This document shows, piece by piece, positions 12,912 through 23,992 of a stretch of 64,000 nucleotides of DNA. The position numbers and the translations under genes were made by a program. How positions within the stretch are numbered: the stretch's first letter is position 1; every line of letters begins with the position of its first letter. Origin of the DNA: Heliocybe sulcata (Eukaryota; Basidiomycota; Agaricomycetes; Gloeophyllales; Gloeophyllaceae); contig ML213503.1 in the NCBI GenBank assembly GCA_004369045.1, positions 1,645,121-1,709,120 of the forward strand, given 5' to 3'. The notes beneath the pieces are model-generated. The model was given only the letters and a program-made list of their open reading frames with translations. It was not told the origin of the DNA and searched no databases.

Positions 12912-14088
12912 ATGCTGCCAAAACTTGGCAGAGTTCCAAGAAACGAGCTCGCCACACGCCACCGCGATTCATCTACTGTGTGGCTGTGCACATCACGTGC
13001 AGCGCGCTTCATTGGCTGTCTGGCAGGACAGAGCGCCCTGGACAGTTGTACCGAACTCGTCCTTTCTCTTCGACCGCGAGGGTCGCCTCCGAACCGCACC
13101 TCGACCCATCTACGAATACGTAGGGCACGTACAGAGCGGCCGGCAAGGCTTACCAAGTATTCCCTCGAAGCATTCGCGCCAATATGGCAGACAGAATGGA
13201 CGTGGTTGAAGCCACTAACCCACCTCATCTCCATACCCAGCAAGATATACAGAACATCCCAGCCGCGGTACTCAACACGCAAGGTTAGTGCTTGAGATAG
13301 CTGCTCTAGAGCGCGAAACTAATGTAATTATGCCTTATTCGTGGCACATTGGCGCCAATCCTTTGGTGATTGGTCACACTACAGCTGCCCAACAACCTGG
13401 CTTCCGCGAAATTCATGTTAAAGTTCATATTAGGCGGCCTGAGAGGGATAACTGGTCGTATTTGGGACGAGGGATTGCTTCGCACGAAGTTTCAGGGCAG
13501 ACATCTCGAGTTGGTGCGTCCATGAAGTTCGTGTGGCTCTGCGTTTCCTCGTCGCTGATCGAGCCGTCGGGCAGTCATTCGCTCGGCTTCGAATAACAAA
13601 ACGTGGGCGACATTCGGAGAGGTAATGTTTCACGAATGTAGTCTTCCGTAGTCACTCGCTGACCCGGTGTGAACCCAAGGGCTCGGACATTTCGGCAGAG
13701 AAACGAGGCAATTTCGTCGTTATTGGATGCGTGGATGGGCCTAGAGTTGTCTCATGGTCATTGAATGTATGCGCGCACGATCTCCTTAACAGTCCGACTT
13801 GTACTGACCAGCTGTCTTCGCAAGGCTCTCAACCAAAGCGATACCTTGCGCCTCTTGGCAATGATCGAGCTCGCCTGTTACAGAAGCCGGGCAGTGACTA
13901 CTGATCCGAGATTGCACTCCAAGATAAGAAAGCGCATCGAGAGAGTCATTCGTGAAGACCGCCGGAAGAGGCATAAGAGGAGAAAGGACCAGGACGCAAT
14001 GGTTGAAGCGTTTGCGAAGAGCTCTTTGGGCGCCGAACCCGACCAGGAAGCGTTGGATGCATTGGAAACGTCTATGGACCAACGATGA
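12912..14088 (+). CDS. Conserved fungal protein of unknown function
   Basis: Not recognised by name. From the ATG at 12912 the first exon encodes MLPKLGRVPRNELATRH..., an intron 12978-13026 joins it to DRAPWTVVPNSSFLFDREG and then RPIYEYVGHVQSG. After a middle part whose splice sites I could not fix (about 13120-13290) come NVIMPYSWHIGANPLVIGH, TAAQQPGFREIHVKVHIRR and NWSYLGRGIASHEV, then NFVVIGCVDGPRVVSWSLN. A 58-nt intron (13767-13824) leads to a strongly basic helix (KIRKRIERVIREDRRKRHKR) and the end LDALETSMDQR. The patterned aromatic/glycine core suggests a folded beta-rich domain; the basic C-terminus could bind nucleic acid. Function is open. Confidence 0.6.
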
Positions 14089-14618
14089 CTGGGTAAGGTT
14101 AACCACATATTACTTAACGAACACAACAGTCTTACGATATCCCATATAGCCTCGACAAGTTATGCATGTATCGCAGCTTTACACAGCACCTGTATTTTTT
14201 CGCACTGCAAGCCTATCCTTTTCACTCCATAGTGTATACTATCGCCTTGCGTCGCATCCCCCTGGTCCTCTTGGCGGACTTCACTCTGTACATCTTGCTG
14301 TCCCAGCTATCCCTTCGTCGGAATATCTTCATCTCTCGCTTATGCAGTCTACGAATATATGCCGTTTCCAACCAACGTGGGATAGATGCTGTGATTCCTT
14401 GCTAACTACATGAGACATTTTCCGTGACCCAGCATGGAACTCAACCTAGACGGCAAAACAGAGGCACGACCACGTACATGGATGAGCTTCAACCGTAAGC
14501 AGAAATCTATCACGTGTCAAACAGTGAAGATGAAGCAGGGATAAGTGAGAATAAGCAAGACTGTATAATAATCAGTAGCCCGTTAAGACTGGTACAGATA
14601 AGACGGTTGTCCAGACTG
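14089..14618 (+). other. Intergenic, convergent 3' flanks
   Basis: Lies between the 3' ends of two convergent genes. Two overlapping short frames here are rich in Ser/Leu/Tyr with no domain pattern and are most simply 3' UTR. No RNA gene or repeat recognised. Confidence 0.4.
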
Positions 14619-16371
14619 CTATGAGTGAGGGGGAGGTAACCCTGGGGGCGATGGAGGTTCCTCGAGCGGCGTTGCAGCCGTAGAGGCGGAGGGCGCAGAG
14701 GCAGTGGAACTCTGCTCGCTATTCTGCGCTGAAAGCCCGGGTATTGGTTTCCGGGCTTCGCTGTACTGCGGTGGCAATTCCACAACACCGTTCTCATCTG
14801 GCATAATCTCTTCCATGTCGTTATGCAGGATGAAACGTGAAGGAGCCTGATAGCTTGTCACGCCCGCCATGGCTGCTTTCCGTCGTCCTGCAGCAGAGGA
14901 ACCCGCTGACTGGCGTGACTGACGCCGGGGCCGCTCGCCGAATGAAGTACCAGGCGTGTGAGGAGTCTGTGGTTGTGGCGTCCCGTAGGGATCAAATGGT
15001 GGAGGCTCAGATGGCAGAGGCGGCAGAGGGTACACTGGGCCCCGGCCTTGTGCGTCCATGAAATCGGCTTCGGAGTAAGCTGAGCTTTGCGGCATGTGCG
15101 CAGTGTTGGGAGTGTAGGGGTAAGGAGAGACCTGGTACGCAATTGGTTCCTGTGTGAGATCCACTGAATCGAGACGGTGCGAGTCGCGGTGAGCGTACGG
15201 CCATCTCGACCGACGATTCTTGAGGCAGAATAAGAGCAGCGTGACGACTGCGGCTACCGCAACGAGACCCCCAATCACAGTTCCCGCGATTGCAGCAGTG
15301 GAGACTGAGTTGGTAGGGTCCGACGAGGGAGACGTGGTAGCGGAAGCTGCGGGCGCAGTAGAACTCGAGCCTGAGCCGGTGTTCAAGGTGGAGGTCGAGG
15401 CGATGCTGGACGTGGCCGAGGGAGGATTGGAGGTAGACGACGGAGCATTTGCCAGGAGACATGATGCGTCGTTAGTTATTCCGACGCTCTGCACATCGGA
15501 AGTCCCGCCCTGCCGTCCCCTTGCGTCTGTCACTGCCCAGATAACAGAGGTACCCGCGGCAACGTCTGCCGTCCAGTCGAAGGATGTTGGGCCAGAAGGC
15601 GGTTGCACATAGAAGACGTTTCCTCCAGGAATGATACCCTATGTAAACATGAGATCAGTCTTGTTAGCCTGGGTAAGGAGACTATGGTCTTACGGCAATG
15701 GTTATGGGCTGCACGGCGCCAGTATATTCGCTGAACGTATACGGTCTGACATGAAAGTTTCAGAAAAGATGAAAAGAACCATGTATCTTTACTCACCGAC
15801 ATTGCTGCAAGGCTAGGCGGATGCAGGGACCATTCAGGGCACGAGGCAGAGGGATGAAGTACACATCACCCACCTGTGTTGAGTTGATAATCGAAGTCCA
15901 CCCCAGGATCAGTAGTATTACAGTTGACGTTCCCAACAGACTGTCCGACGTTGACCAGGTCCGATACGCCTCCAGATCCAAAGCCCGTTGCGTCGGACAT
16001 GGCAATGACTAGCTTATGATTACTTGTGAACGGCACTTGCGTCTTATAAGACCCTCTGCCATTACTAAAAGCTGATGAAGGAATGGAGATATTGCGAGGT
16101 GTACCGAAGACCTAACCCGGACCTATGAATTCGGTAATGTGACGCCCATTAAAAAGAGCGTACTGGAATCAATGTGAGTTCGAATGGCGCAGTTCCGCCT
16201 GTTATTACACGTCAAGCTTCCGTTTCATGTGAGAAAGAGTATGATAGATATACCAGTCCAGGATAGACTAAGGTCATCGCATTGAGTTGGGGTCCCAAAC
16301 GAAAAGGAGAACGCTTGGGCGAAGGCAGGGAAAAAGGAGACAACCAGCGGGACAACCGGACGAACGGGCAT
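14619..16371 (-). CDS. Single-pass type I membrane protein with PPxY tail
   Basis: Recognisable as a common basidiomycete membrane-protein layout, of unknown function. The first exon gives a signal peptide (MPVRPVVPLVVSFFPAFAQA) and FGTPTQCDDLSLSWTGG. Two ectodomain blocks follow after splicing: TAPFELTLIPVFGTPRNISI ... AMSDATGFGSGG ... NCNTTDPG, and YTFSEYTGAVQPITIAGIIP ... FDWTADVAAGTSVIWAVTD. A Ser/Thr/Ala-rich stalk, one transmembrane helix (AAIAGTVIGGLVAVAAVVTL) and a basic stop-transfer (KNRRSRW) come next. The cytosolic tail is Pro-rich and carries ELPPQYSEA, a PPxY motif. Paired cysteines (TQC...NCN...QQC...ASC) probably form disulfides. Five or so introns in the ectodomain part; the stalk, helix and tail are one exon. 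Confidence 0.75.
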
Positions 16372-16834
16372 GCCGCTGAGGATGTTGCAGCTGAAGGCGA
16401 CTTAGCAGACCGAGTCGGTCAGAACGAAGAAGGGACCGCTGTGCGGGGAACGGCGAGGACTGGAGGAGATGGCTCGCAGAGGTCAAGCATTCATCAAGCC
16501 GGTTAGCAACTGCCCGTTCTACCCCTTGGCATGCTCCATGGCCATCAATTACTTACATAATTAGGCTGGGTAGGAAGGAACACGGCCACAGCGCTTCTAT
16601 CAAACTGCGTCCCGATGGCTGCGCCGATCTGCAGATCTCGACGTTTCAGTACTTTTTGCTCGAACATCAATGGGTTTAGCGATGTGTCTCATTGAAAAGG
16701 AAGAGTACAGAATACAAATCTAAGACGTCAGACATAAAAAGTAGCAATGACCAGGATAGGATTAAGATGGCAAATCCGCAGTAAAACCCCCCTGCACACG
16801 GACAAGGGCGGAAAAGGATGACAATAAAGGACGC
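16372..16834 (-). other. Intergenic
   Basis: Promoter side of the membrane-protein gene and 3' flank of the downstream-lying disordered-protein gene, both minus strand. No element recognised. Confidence 0.4.
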
Positions 16835-18250
16835 TCAAGTTCTCGTGCTGAAAGTTAGCCGCCAGACAGCTTGCCAAGATTTAAGGAAGACAAGTTGTAG
16901 CATGCCAAAGACCAGATTGGCGACCTGGGCGGCGACCGACCGGGACGGAGAAGGAGTTGGACCCTCGGCTTCGCCCTCCATCTGCAGTGGATAAGAGCCA
17001 GGAACCTGAGGATCCGGTTCAACCCTGCGACAGGCGGTCAAGACACTGGAGCTTCTGAGACGAGGAACATGGCTCTGCGACGTCTGGATGGGACGAGGGC
17101 AGGGTGTCTGCTGCAGGTACGCTTGAGGGTACATCATATATACGGGCCTGTGCTCCTTCTGAGCGCGATACGAGGTACCGCTTCCGCGTTTAGGTGGGGG
17201 AGGTAGAGCCGGCTTGTTGGCTTGCTGGACAGCAGGTGATTGGGGCTCGCCAGGCAATGGGATAGCAACGTTGACGGTCTTTGGGGCCAGTATTGGTCGA
17301 CGTGCAGAGACTCTAGTCGCAGAGACGTTCCCGACGGATGAACTTGGGCTCAAGGATGTGTTCTCTTGAGTAAGAGGTCCAGCAGCAGAAGCTCTACGAC
17401 TATGGGACAAGACCTGCAAGATACCCGCGCCGACCTTCGATTTGCCTTTGGATTTGCCGGCAGAAGGAGAGCTAGCAGGAGACACCAGACGCTTAACTTT
17501 GACAAGCTTCCCAATCTTACCGGACCTCGGAGAAGTAGAATCGCCCAGCAGAGTCTTGTCACCTTCGGGGGTTCCAGCGCCGACAGTCGTTCCAGAGGCA
17601 GGAGTAGACACAGAAGACCCGCCAGCTGGGCTAGGAGTACAAAGCTTCTTCGCAGCTTCAGCAGATCTACGTTCAGCTTCCCGAGCTGCTTCGATTTTCT
17701 CTGCTGCTTCCAGTCTCTCGAGAAGTCGACTGATCTGCGAACGCAACTTGGGACTCGGAGGCGATGCGGCGACCTGGCGGGTTGAAAGGTCTTCATGCTT
17801 ATCTGCCCAATCATCCGCGGCATTCTTCAGGCGAAACTTGAGAGCGTCCAGGAGCTTCTCAGTCTCAGTCTCTGGCCTTTTCCAACAATCAATCATTAAC
17901 GGACACTGGACGTGCTCGACCACGTGCACGTACCGGACCTGCTCAGCATAGGAGTCGTGTGTCTCAAGCTCCTCTGCAGGAATGCATGGCGTGTCTGGAG
18001 CGTCCTGAACCACAAGGATGTCCTTGACCTTGATAGGTTTGTGCCGTCCGCCCGTCTTCCTAGCTCTTGGCAGGAGCTTGTTCTCCGGCCTGATCTGCCT
18101 GGGGGCGGGTGTGGCGAGTGCAGCCAGCGAGGACTTCTTCACGGCATATGGACCGTACTTGCGGGCTCTCTTGACTTCAGGCTCCTCGTCATCTGAATCG
18201 TTCTTCTCCCAGTACCGTATCGTGGGCCTGTACTTGATGGCCTTCACCAT
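16835..18250 (-). CDS. Large disordered protein of unknown function, 471 aa
   Basis: Single open frame of 471 codons with no intron, itself unusual here. N-terminus is charged (YWEKNDSDDEEPEVKRARK). A short, better-structured part around residues 80-150 has ILVVQDAPDTPCIPAEEL, VEHVQCPLMIDCWKRPE and LLDALKFRLKNAADDWADK, followed by a helical Glu/Ala-rich segment (RLLERLEAAEKIEAAREAER). The remaining two thirds is Ser/Pro/Lys-rich and disordered. The C-terminus turns hydrophobic (VANLVFGMLQLVFLKSWQAVW), possibly a membrane anchor or amphipathic helix. No catalytic motif. The long uninterrupted frame and the patterned part argue for a real protein; nothing shows its role. Confidence 0.65.
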   Translation of the reverse strand: MVKAIKYRPTIRYWEKNDSDDEEPEVKRARKYGPYAVKKSSLAALATPAPRQIRPENKLLPRARKTGGRHKPIKVKDILVVQDAPDTPCIPAEELETHDSYAEQVRYVHVVEHVQCPLMIDCWKRPETETEKLLDALKFRLKNAADDWADKHEDLSTRQVAASPPSPKLRSQISRLLERLEAAEKIEAAREAERRSAEAAKKLCTPSPAGGSSVSTPASGTTVGAGTPEGDKTLLGDSTSPRSGKIGKLVKVKRLVSPASSPSAGKSKGKSKVGAGILQVLSHSRRASAAGPLTQENTSLSPSSSVGNVSATRVSARRPILAPKTVNVAIPLPGEPQSPAVQQANKPALPPPPKRGSGTSYRAQKEHRPVYMMYPQAYLQQTPCPRPIQTSQSHVPRLRSSSVLTACRRVEPDPQVPGSYPLQMEGEAEGPTPSPSRSVAAQVANLVFGMLQLVFLKSWQAVWRLTFSTRT

Positions 18251-18644
18251 CCTTGCGGACGGCTACTAGAGCCCTGTCGCCAGTACAGAGAGGGTAAAAA
18301 AATGAAGGTATCACGAGTGTAAGGGTATCTGGCGCAGCCAGGCGCGTTGGACGTGGGGAGAAGAGTGTCTCGAACCGCACTTTAAGTATGCGTCGCGCCC
18401 TTCGGACTTCGAAATTACTCGGCGCGTACAGCCATAGAGGGAAATGTCTATTCCATACTTGGATAAATACCAATTGAAGTACTCCGTTAAGGACTGCGGG
18501 GCAAGACACGGAGAAGTGTATCCAATGTTGAAAATGGTAAGCTACTTGATACATCGACGACATTACTATATAGATGCTTCATTAAGCAGGATTTGTTGAA
18601 AATCCAAGAGATACAGGCCCATAAATTAGTGTCCAAATGTTCGT
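18251..18644 (-). other. Intergenic
   Basis: Between the start of the disordered-protein gene and the end of the first MetE-like gene, both minus strand. One frame extends across part of it antisense-free but has no pattern. Nothing recognised. Confidence 0.4.
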
Positions 18645-20405
18645 TTAGACGTCCGTCCATATCTCCTTTGCAGTCTCGACAACAAGGGCGAGCTTCTTCT
18701 TCATGTCCTCATCGCTGACCTTGTTGCCTTCAGCATGAGACGCGAAGCCGCACTGCGGGCTAATGCAGAGCTGGTTCAGCGCCTCCTCCTTCGAGCGCTT
18801 TTCGTCGCCTTGAGCGATCGTCTCAGCGGCATCATGGACCCGCTTCTTGAGGTCCTCCTTGTTCTCCAACTGCGGAAAACCAGCGGTCAATGGTCGCCAC
18901 AGCACGAGTTCTGTTCCGACATACCTCAGGGAATTTTGAAGTGATCAAGCCGAGAATGACAGCCTTGTTCTTGGGTAGATGCTTCAGGGGCGCGAAAGTA
19001 CCAGCGCGCTCAGTGTCGTATTCAAGCTACAAAAAGTTTTTGTCAGCATGAACGCATGTCGCACACAAACTCGACAACTGACATAGTAGCAGTCTACGTC
19101 AATCTCGTGGAACAGCTTGACAGCAATGCGGTCATAACCACCCTCACTGAAATGCCTGCCGTCCTAGTGATATACAGATTTGAGTATCAAGTCTGACGTT
19201 GCTCAATGCGTGACTTACCTTGAAGTTGCCTCGGCAAAGGTGCAGACCAATGGTCATGTCTGCTGGCCGGTCCCGCAAGCAGTCATTGTAGAGCTTGACG
19301 TACGTGTTCAGGAGAGCTTCGTGGTCTACACCAACTTCCGTCATCCCTTTAATCATAGACTCGGCGCAGAAGTACGCGAGCAGGGGATCGTCGAATTGCA
19401 AGTTGCCTAGAGAGCAGGAACACCATCGTCATCCGGACTTCCATGCTCGAATAACTTGGCAAACTCACGGCAACCCCGAGCATACAGGTCCTTGATTTCC
19501 TCCCTGTAAGCTTTGGCAATGTCGGCAAAGTACTCCTCTAAAGATGGCTTAATCGTAAGCATATCTTCGTCTCGGAATCCATGTCGGGCTCACCATCAAT
19601 AGCGTATACCTTCTTGTCATAGGCATAAGGTCCGTGACGTAGATGGAACCACTCAGGCGCGCACACGGTGATCTTGATGTTTTTGTGATCCTATTTCCAA
19701 ACAGATTCATATTCGAAACTGACGCGTTACTGACTGCTCGATGTAGACTTACCTCCGGCTTCGTGATGGACTTCAAATATTCGAACTGATCCTTGTAAAA
19801 GGGCTTTGTTCGCTTCAACTTGCCCTAAGGAAGATTGAGTCAACGGATGTGACAAGCTGACCAGAGACACAAAACGTACGACGCAGATGAAGGAAGCGCC
19901 TCCCTTCCCCACTGCCAACTTCTTGAAGGCAGGGATATCCGGAACATAGTCCTAGTAGTTCATGTTATTGGGGACGCATAATCGAGCCGGATTTAATGAC
20001 TTCACCATGAACATGTGCAAGGGCACTGCGAACGAAGGGTGAGACCATGCCACAACAGCTCTGGACGTGAGCAAACATACCATCCGGAAGGTACTTCATG
20101 CCATCCAAGTTATCGAATACACCGTCGAAGAACATGTGCCTGAACGATTATGAAGCTTCCTGAACATGAAGCATCTTACGAGGCTCTCACCTCCTGAATT
20201 CTCCATCAGTAACAGACTTGATGCCGATCTCTCTCTGCATCTGCACAATGTCATTGATGGCCTTGTCCTCGAAGGGCTTCAAGTCCTCGGCAGTGCATTT
20301 TCCAGCATCGAACTCGCCCCGCTTCGTCAGCAACTCGGCAGGTCGCTTCAGAGAGCCAATGTGGTCAGCGCGGAAGGGGGGGAAGAGTTTCAAGCTGGTA
20401 GACAT
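18645..20405 (-). CDS. UROD/MetE-like protein (stand-alone methyltransferase barrel), copy 1
   Basis: Related to the C-terminal catalytic barrel of cobalamin-independent methionine synthase, without the N-terminal half. It starts MSTSLKLFPPFRADHIGSLK, then RPAELLTKRGEFDAG and GIKSVTDGEFRR, the substrate-loop signature of this branch. The zinc ligands of MetE are kept: HLC in MTIGLHLCRGNFK (His and Cys) and the later Cys in ISPQCGFASHAEGN, with a plausible acidic ligand between (DVDCYY/EYDTERAG). It ends KLALVVETAKEIWTDV. About seven introns of 50-65 nt. A TATATAG lies about 85 bp upstream. Known relatives transfer methyl or alkyl groups to or from thiols; the substrate here is unknown. A diverged tandem copy follows upstream. 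Confidence 0.8.
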
Positions 20406-20488
20406 GGTGGGGGATGATGGGGTGTTGCCAGCTCAGGCGACAGTGATTTATCACAAGAATTATCGGCCCATCGAAAGAAATGCCTGAT

Positions 20489-20495
20489 CTATATA
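20489..20495 (-). promoter_or_regulatory. TATA box of MetE-like copy 1
   Basis: TATATAG on the minus strand about 85 bp before the start codon at 20405. Confidence 0.35.
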
Positions 20496-20673
20496 GGATG
20501 GATAAACCTTTCACCATGGGTCACTTAGGCTCGGTCGAATATGGTAGCACTGCAGCCCGCTCGATCAGGTGGCCGACTAAGCCGCCGCCACATTCCGGGA
20601 GTAGACCAACAGGCCTACATAGCGGCGCAGAGGCTACTCTTGTGACTTCGAGAACACTATTCAAGGGAACGGC

Positions 20674-21021
20674 TTACGCCAACGCTCCATAACCAGGGCC
20701 AACCGGGTCTGCAAAGTTAGTCATACCGACCCCGTAAAGAAAGAACCTGGGTAACATACCTACCGTCCCAGCTGACCTTCCGGGATGCTGTTATAAGTAC
20801 ATGGTCCAGTCGTACATGCTGTCATTACAACAAATGTATCCATACTGATCTGATACTGCACAGCTTGGGATATCGTCAGCGGGGCATTCATGTGCTCTTA
20901 CAATAATTGCAGTTCTGCCGGCGCTTGTCTTTGAGGTCAATTCGCCGCTGCCAGTCGTCGAGCGCGCCTGAACGCAGGAACGCGAGAAGCACTGGATCTC
21001 GATTCTTTTCACATCAGCCAT
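20674..21021 (-). CDS. Small spliced protein, 77 aa, unknown function
   Basis: Assembled by hand: exons 20902-21021, 20777-20855 and 20674-20708, with introns of 46 nt (GTAAGA...CTGAC...TGCAG) and 68 nt (GTCAGC...CTAAC...TTGCAG). The exon sum is 234 nt with both phases consistent. The product begins MADVKRIEIQCFSRSCVQAR, continues GELTSKTSAGRTAII, then ISMDTFVVMTACTTGPCTY and ends NSIPEDPVGPGYGALA. Four cysteines in two pairs (CFSRSC, CTTGPC) suggest disulfides or metal binding. No signal peptide. An alternative second donor at the CG|GTAGGT site would give a C-terminus PGWPWLWSVG instead. It sits between the two MetE-like genes on the same strand. I do not recognise the family. Confidence 0.55.
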
Positions 21022-21155
21022 GTTTATATCTTGTCCGCGGCGGGAAACGGTTATCCAAGGCTAGAAACAAAAAATACATAAGATGCAAGGCGTCAGGTAG
21101 ATCCACTCGCCGGCGATACACCGGGAGCAGGATCCAGAGCAGATGCAGCTGAAAT

Positions 21156-23074
21156 TCACGCGATCCCTCCCCATACTTGCTTCGCAGTCTCCACCACCAG
21201 TCGCAGCTTCTCCCGCTGATCCTATTAAAACTGTCAGCGAAACGTCATGGAGCGATAACATGGTCTCAACCTCTTCCGACAGAAGATTACCCTCCCATAC
21301 CGACGCGAAGCCGCACTGCGGACTGAGACATAACCTAGGATAGGACGGAGCTCCGTGATACCCCAAATAGACGGCTCATAGAGACCCGAAGAATTATTAA
21401 CGTACTGATCTAGAGCAACCTCTTTCGAACGAGCGGGGATACCCTCTTTTGAAATGATCTCCGCGGCTTCGTTGATACGTGCCTTCAACATCTCGATATC
21501 CTCGAGCTAGAGTGGTGTCACAATTGGGGATGCCTTCGCACATATTAAGACAGAAGACGTACCTTCGAATTCTTCGTTGTGACGAGGCCAAGCACGGCGA
21601 TCTTGTCCAGAGGAAGGAATTTCAGGGGCTGAAAGTCACCGGCACGGTCGCTGTCATACTCGAGCTGTACGAAGGAGCTGCAGTGAGACTGGTTGCAGAC
21701 ACAGTCGAAAGTAGCAAGACTTCCGCACATAAAAGCAGTCCACATCAAGCTCAGTGAAGACTTTCTGGGCAATGCGAGTGTAGCCTCCCTCGGCATAATG
21801 AAGGCCTCCCTAAGCCGGATATCAGCGTCCAAGACGAAAGGAGTACAGCTTGCTCATGGTCACCGTAAAGTTTCCGCGGCACATGTGAACGCCTACTGTC
21901 ATATCGGCGTTCCGCCCCCTGACGGCGGCGTTGATTGCTCGGACATAGGTGTCCAGCAAGGTGTCATAATCATCCCCGACGGCCTTCATACCAGAAACCA
22001 TGCGCTCATCGCAGAAGAAGCAGAAGGTGGCATCGTCAAATTGGATGTTCCCTGTGAGCAGACACGGCCATCAAAATCCGGCGATCCTCCCATTCTAGAT
22101 ATCTCATATGAAGGAGCACACTTACTGCACCCGAGATCATATAGATCTTGGATCTCTTCTTGATACGCCTTCGCGAGGTCATTGAAATACTCCTCTGTGA
22201 GAGAGACTCGCTGAGAGTCGGTATATGTGGATAAACTGTGCCGCCAAACCGTCATTCTTATATACAGACAAGTCATAAGTCAAACTGGAGCCGTGGCGCT
22301 GGTGAAACCAAGTCGGAGGGCACATGGTGACTTTCAAATTTTTGACATCCTATGCGTAGATTTAAGCGAGGTCAAGTTTGGACAAATAAAAATGACCTGA
22401 AACGGCGGCGATACAAGACGTACTTCTGGAGGAACGAGGCTCTTGAGAGCCATAAATTGTTCCGCATACCACCGTGTTACGCGCTTGATCTTGCCCTTGA
22501 ATACATACTTGAGATCAGGTAAGGCCCGCGTATAGGAAAAATGCCAATACTGTGCAATAGACACTCGGAAACTCCGCAACACCCATGGCTTCGAGTGCTG
22601 TTACAAAGGGGATGTACGGCTATGGTGCCATGGGTCAGCCCTGCTGACCTTGCCCATAGCAAATGGGCCAGACCTTGTACTCGACGAGAGGGCCTGTCCT
22701 GCGGTTACGAAGTTTGCACCTTACACATCCGGGATAAGCGACTCACGATTCGGGATGAACGTCATGCCTTCCAGCTTATCGAAGACTCCTTCAAAATAGA
22801 ATCCCCTTAGCATATAAGCGCATCAGCCATGCGGCTCTCTGGACCAGGAGGCATTGTATTACCGGCGCAACTCTCCGTCTGTTATGCTTTTGATGCCTGC
22901 ATCTTGCTGCATCTGCACCACGGCCTTGACAGCCGAGTCTTCTGCAGACTTCAATTCCTCCACAGAACATTGGCCGGCCTCGAATTGTCTGCGTTTCTCG
23001 AATAGCTGAGGGGGCCGAAGCAAGGAGCCGATGTGCTCCGCGCGGAAGGGAGGGTTGACTCGACGCGAAGACAT
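21156..23074 (-). CDS. UROD/MetE-like protein, tandem copy 2
   Basis: Paralogue of the gene ending at 18645, same strand, 750 bp away, with similar exon layout. Starts MSSRRVNPPFRAEHIGSLLR, then QDAGIKSITDGELRR. Zinc ligands are kept: MTVGVHMCRGNFT (His-x-Cys) and LSPQCGFASVWEGN (Cys); the segment around 21640 reads EYDSDRAGDFQPLKFLP, which should carry the intervening acidic ligand. It ends RLVVETAKQVWGGIA. Identity to copy 1 is only moderate by eye, so the duplication is old or the copies have diverged in substrate. It has about eight introns. A weak TATTTAA-like element lies about 85 bp upstream (23158-23164). Start at 23074 is preferred over an upstream ATG because it aligns with copy 1. 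Confidence 0.8.
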
Positions 23075-23992
23075 CTTGCTGTGGAAGACAGGCGAGAAGA
23101 TACGAGACTCACGATCTCGTGGCTGCGAATAAAGTGCGCAGGAGTGAAACAAGAGCGTATTTAAGCTTGGCACACGTTGCGCCCTTCCATCAGACCCACT
23201 CCGCGAAAGTCGGCGACGAAGTTGGTGCGATGACTGGGTGGGAAGCCGCTGTGTGCGCGGCGAACTAGCAAGACATAATTATATTGCAACCGGAGCTCTT
23301 ACGCAACATCCCAAATTGTAATGCAATGGAAGTGACACTGACTTTCGCGAGGCAGATATTCCTACCATGAGCAAGTAGCGGGCACCGGAGAAAAGTCTGC
23401 TAGCCCCATCCCGTTCGATACCGATATCATCAGCGGCAGGTGAGCACAAGATACTCCTCATGGTAGGTCATTCCTGCTTGTGCCGGGGTCGAACGGGGTA
23501 GGCCATTCAGCTTGAAGAGCCTGGCAAAGAGCAAAGCATGCGGAAGGATCGCGTCAGTCCGATTAGCTAGCCTGTCGAACGCGTCTTAGACTGTCTGGGT
23601 AGGGAAGAGATGGGAAAGAGACTTGACGGATTTACAGCGTCATTCAGGGTCGTCGCCACAAAGGGAAATGGTCCAGATATGGAAGCTTGACGCACGTGGG
23701 AGCCACGCTGACCAGAACAGTGCGCTGCTGGACAACCCAGCGAGGCCATCCAGTCCGCAAGCACGGTCGAGAAATCCCTCCTCAAGGTGAGTAATGGCCC
23801 ATTTATGTTTGCGAGTGTCATGAATGGTATGGGTGTCGAGGAGCTGACGCACAATTGGCGCGATATGTCGAAAGAAGGGATGGATGGGCATGCAGTACTC
23901 TGGATGTATCGTGGAGAAGAATCCGTTACCATTTGTCTCTCAAGCGTAACCTCCCTTACAGCGCTGACTCGTGTTTCTTCACAGACTAAACA
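23075..23992. other. Divergent promoter region of MetE-like copy 2 and RPL13
   Basis: The half next to RPL13 probably includes a long 5' UTR intron (AAG then GTGAGTAATGG at 23787, ending TTCTTCACAG at about 23982, just before the start codon). Minus-strand frames crossing the area lack any domain pattern and overlap the ribosomal-protein exons, so they are treated as chance. Confidence 0.4.

Noticed and set aside
13120-13290. Three open frames suggesting overlapping genes
   Set aside because: More simply one gene with an unresolved intron and GC-rich sequence that avoids stops by chance.
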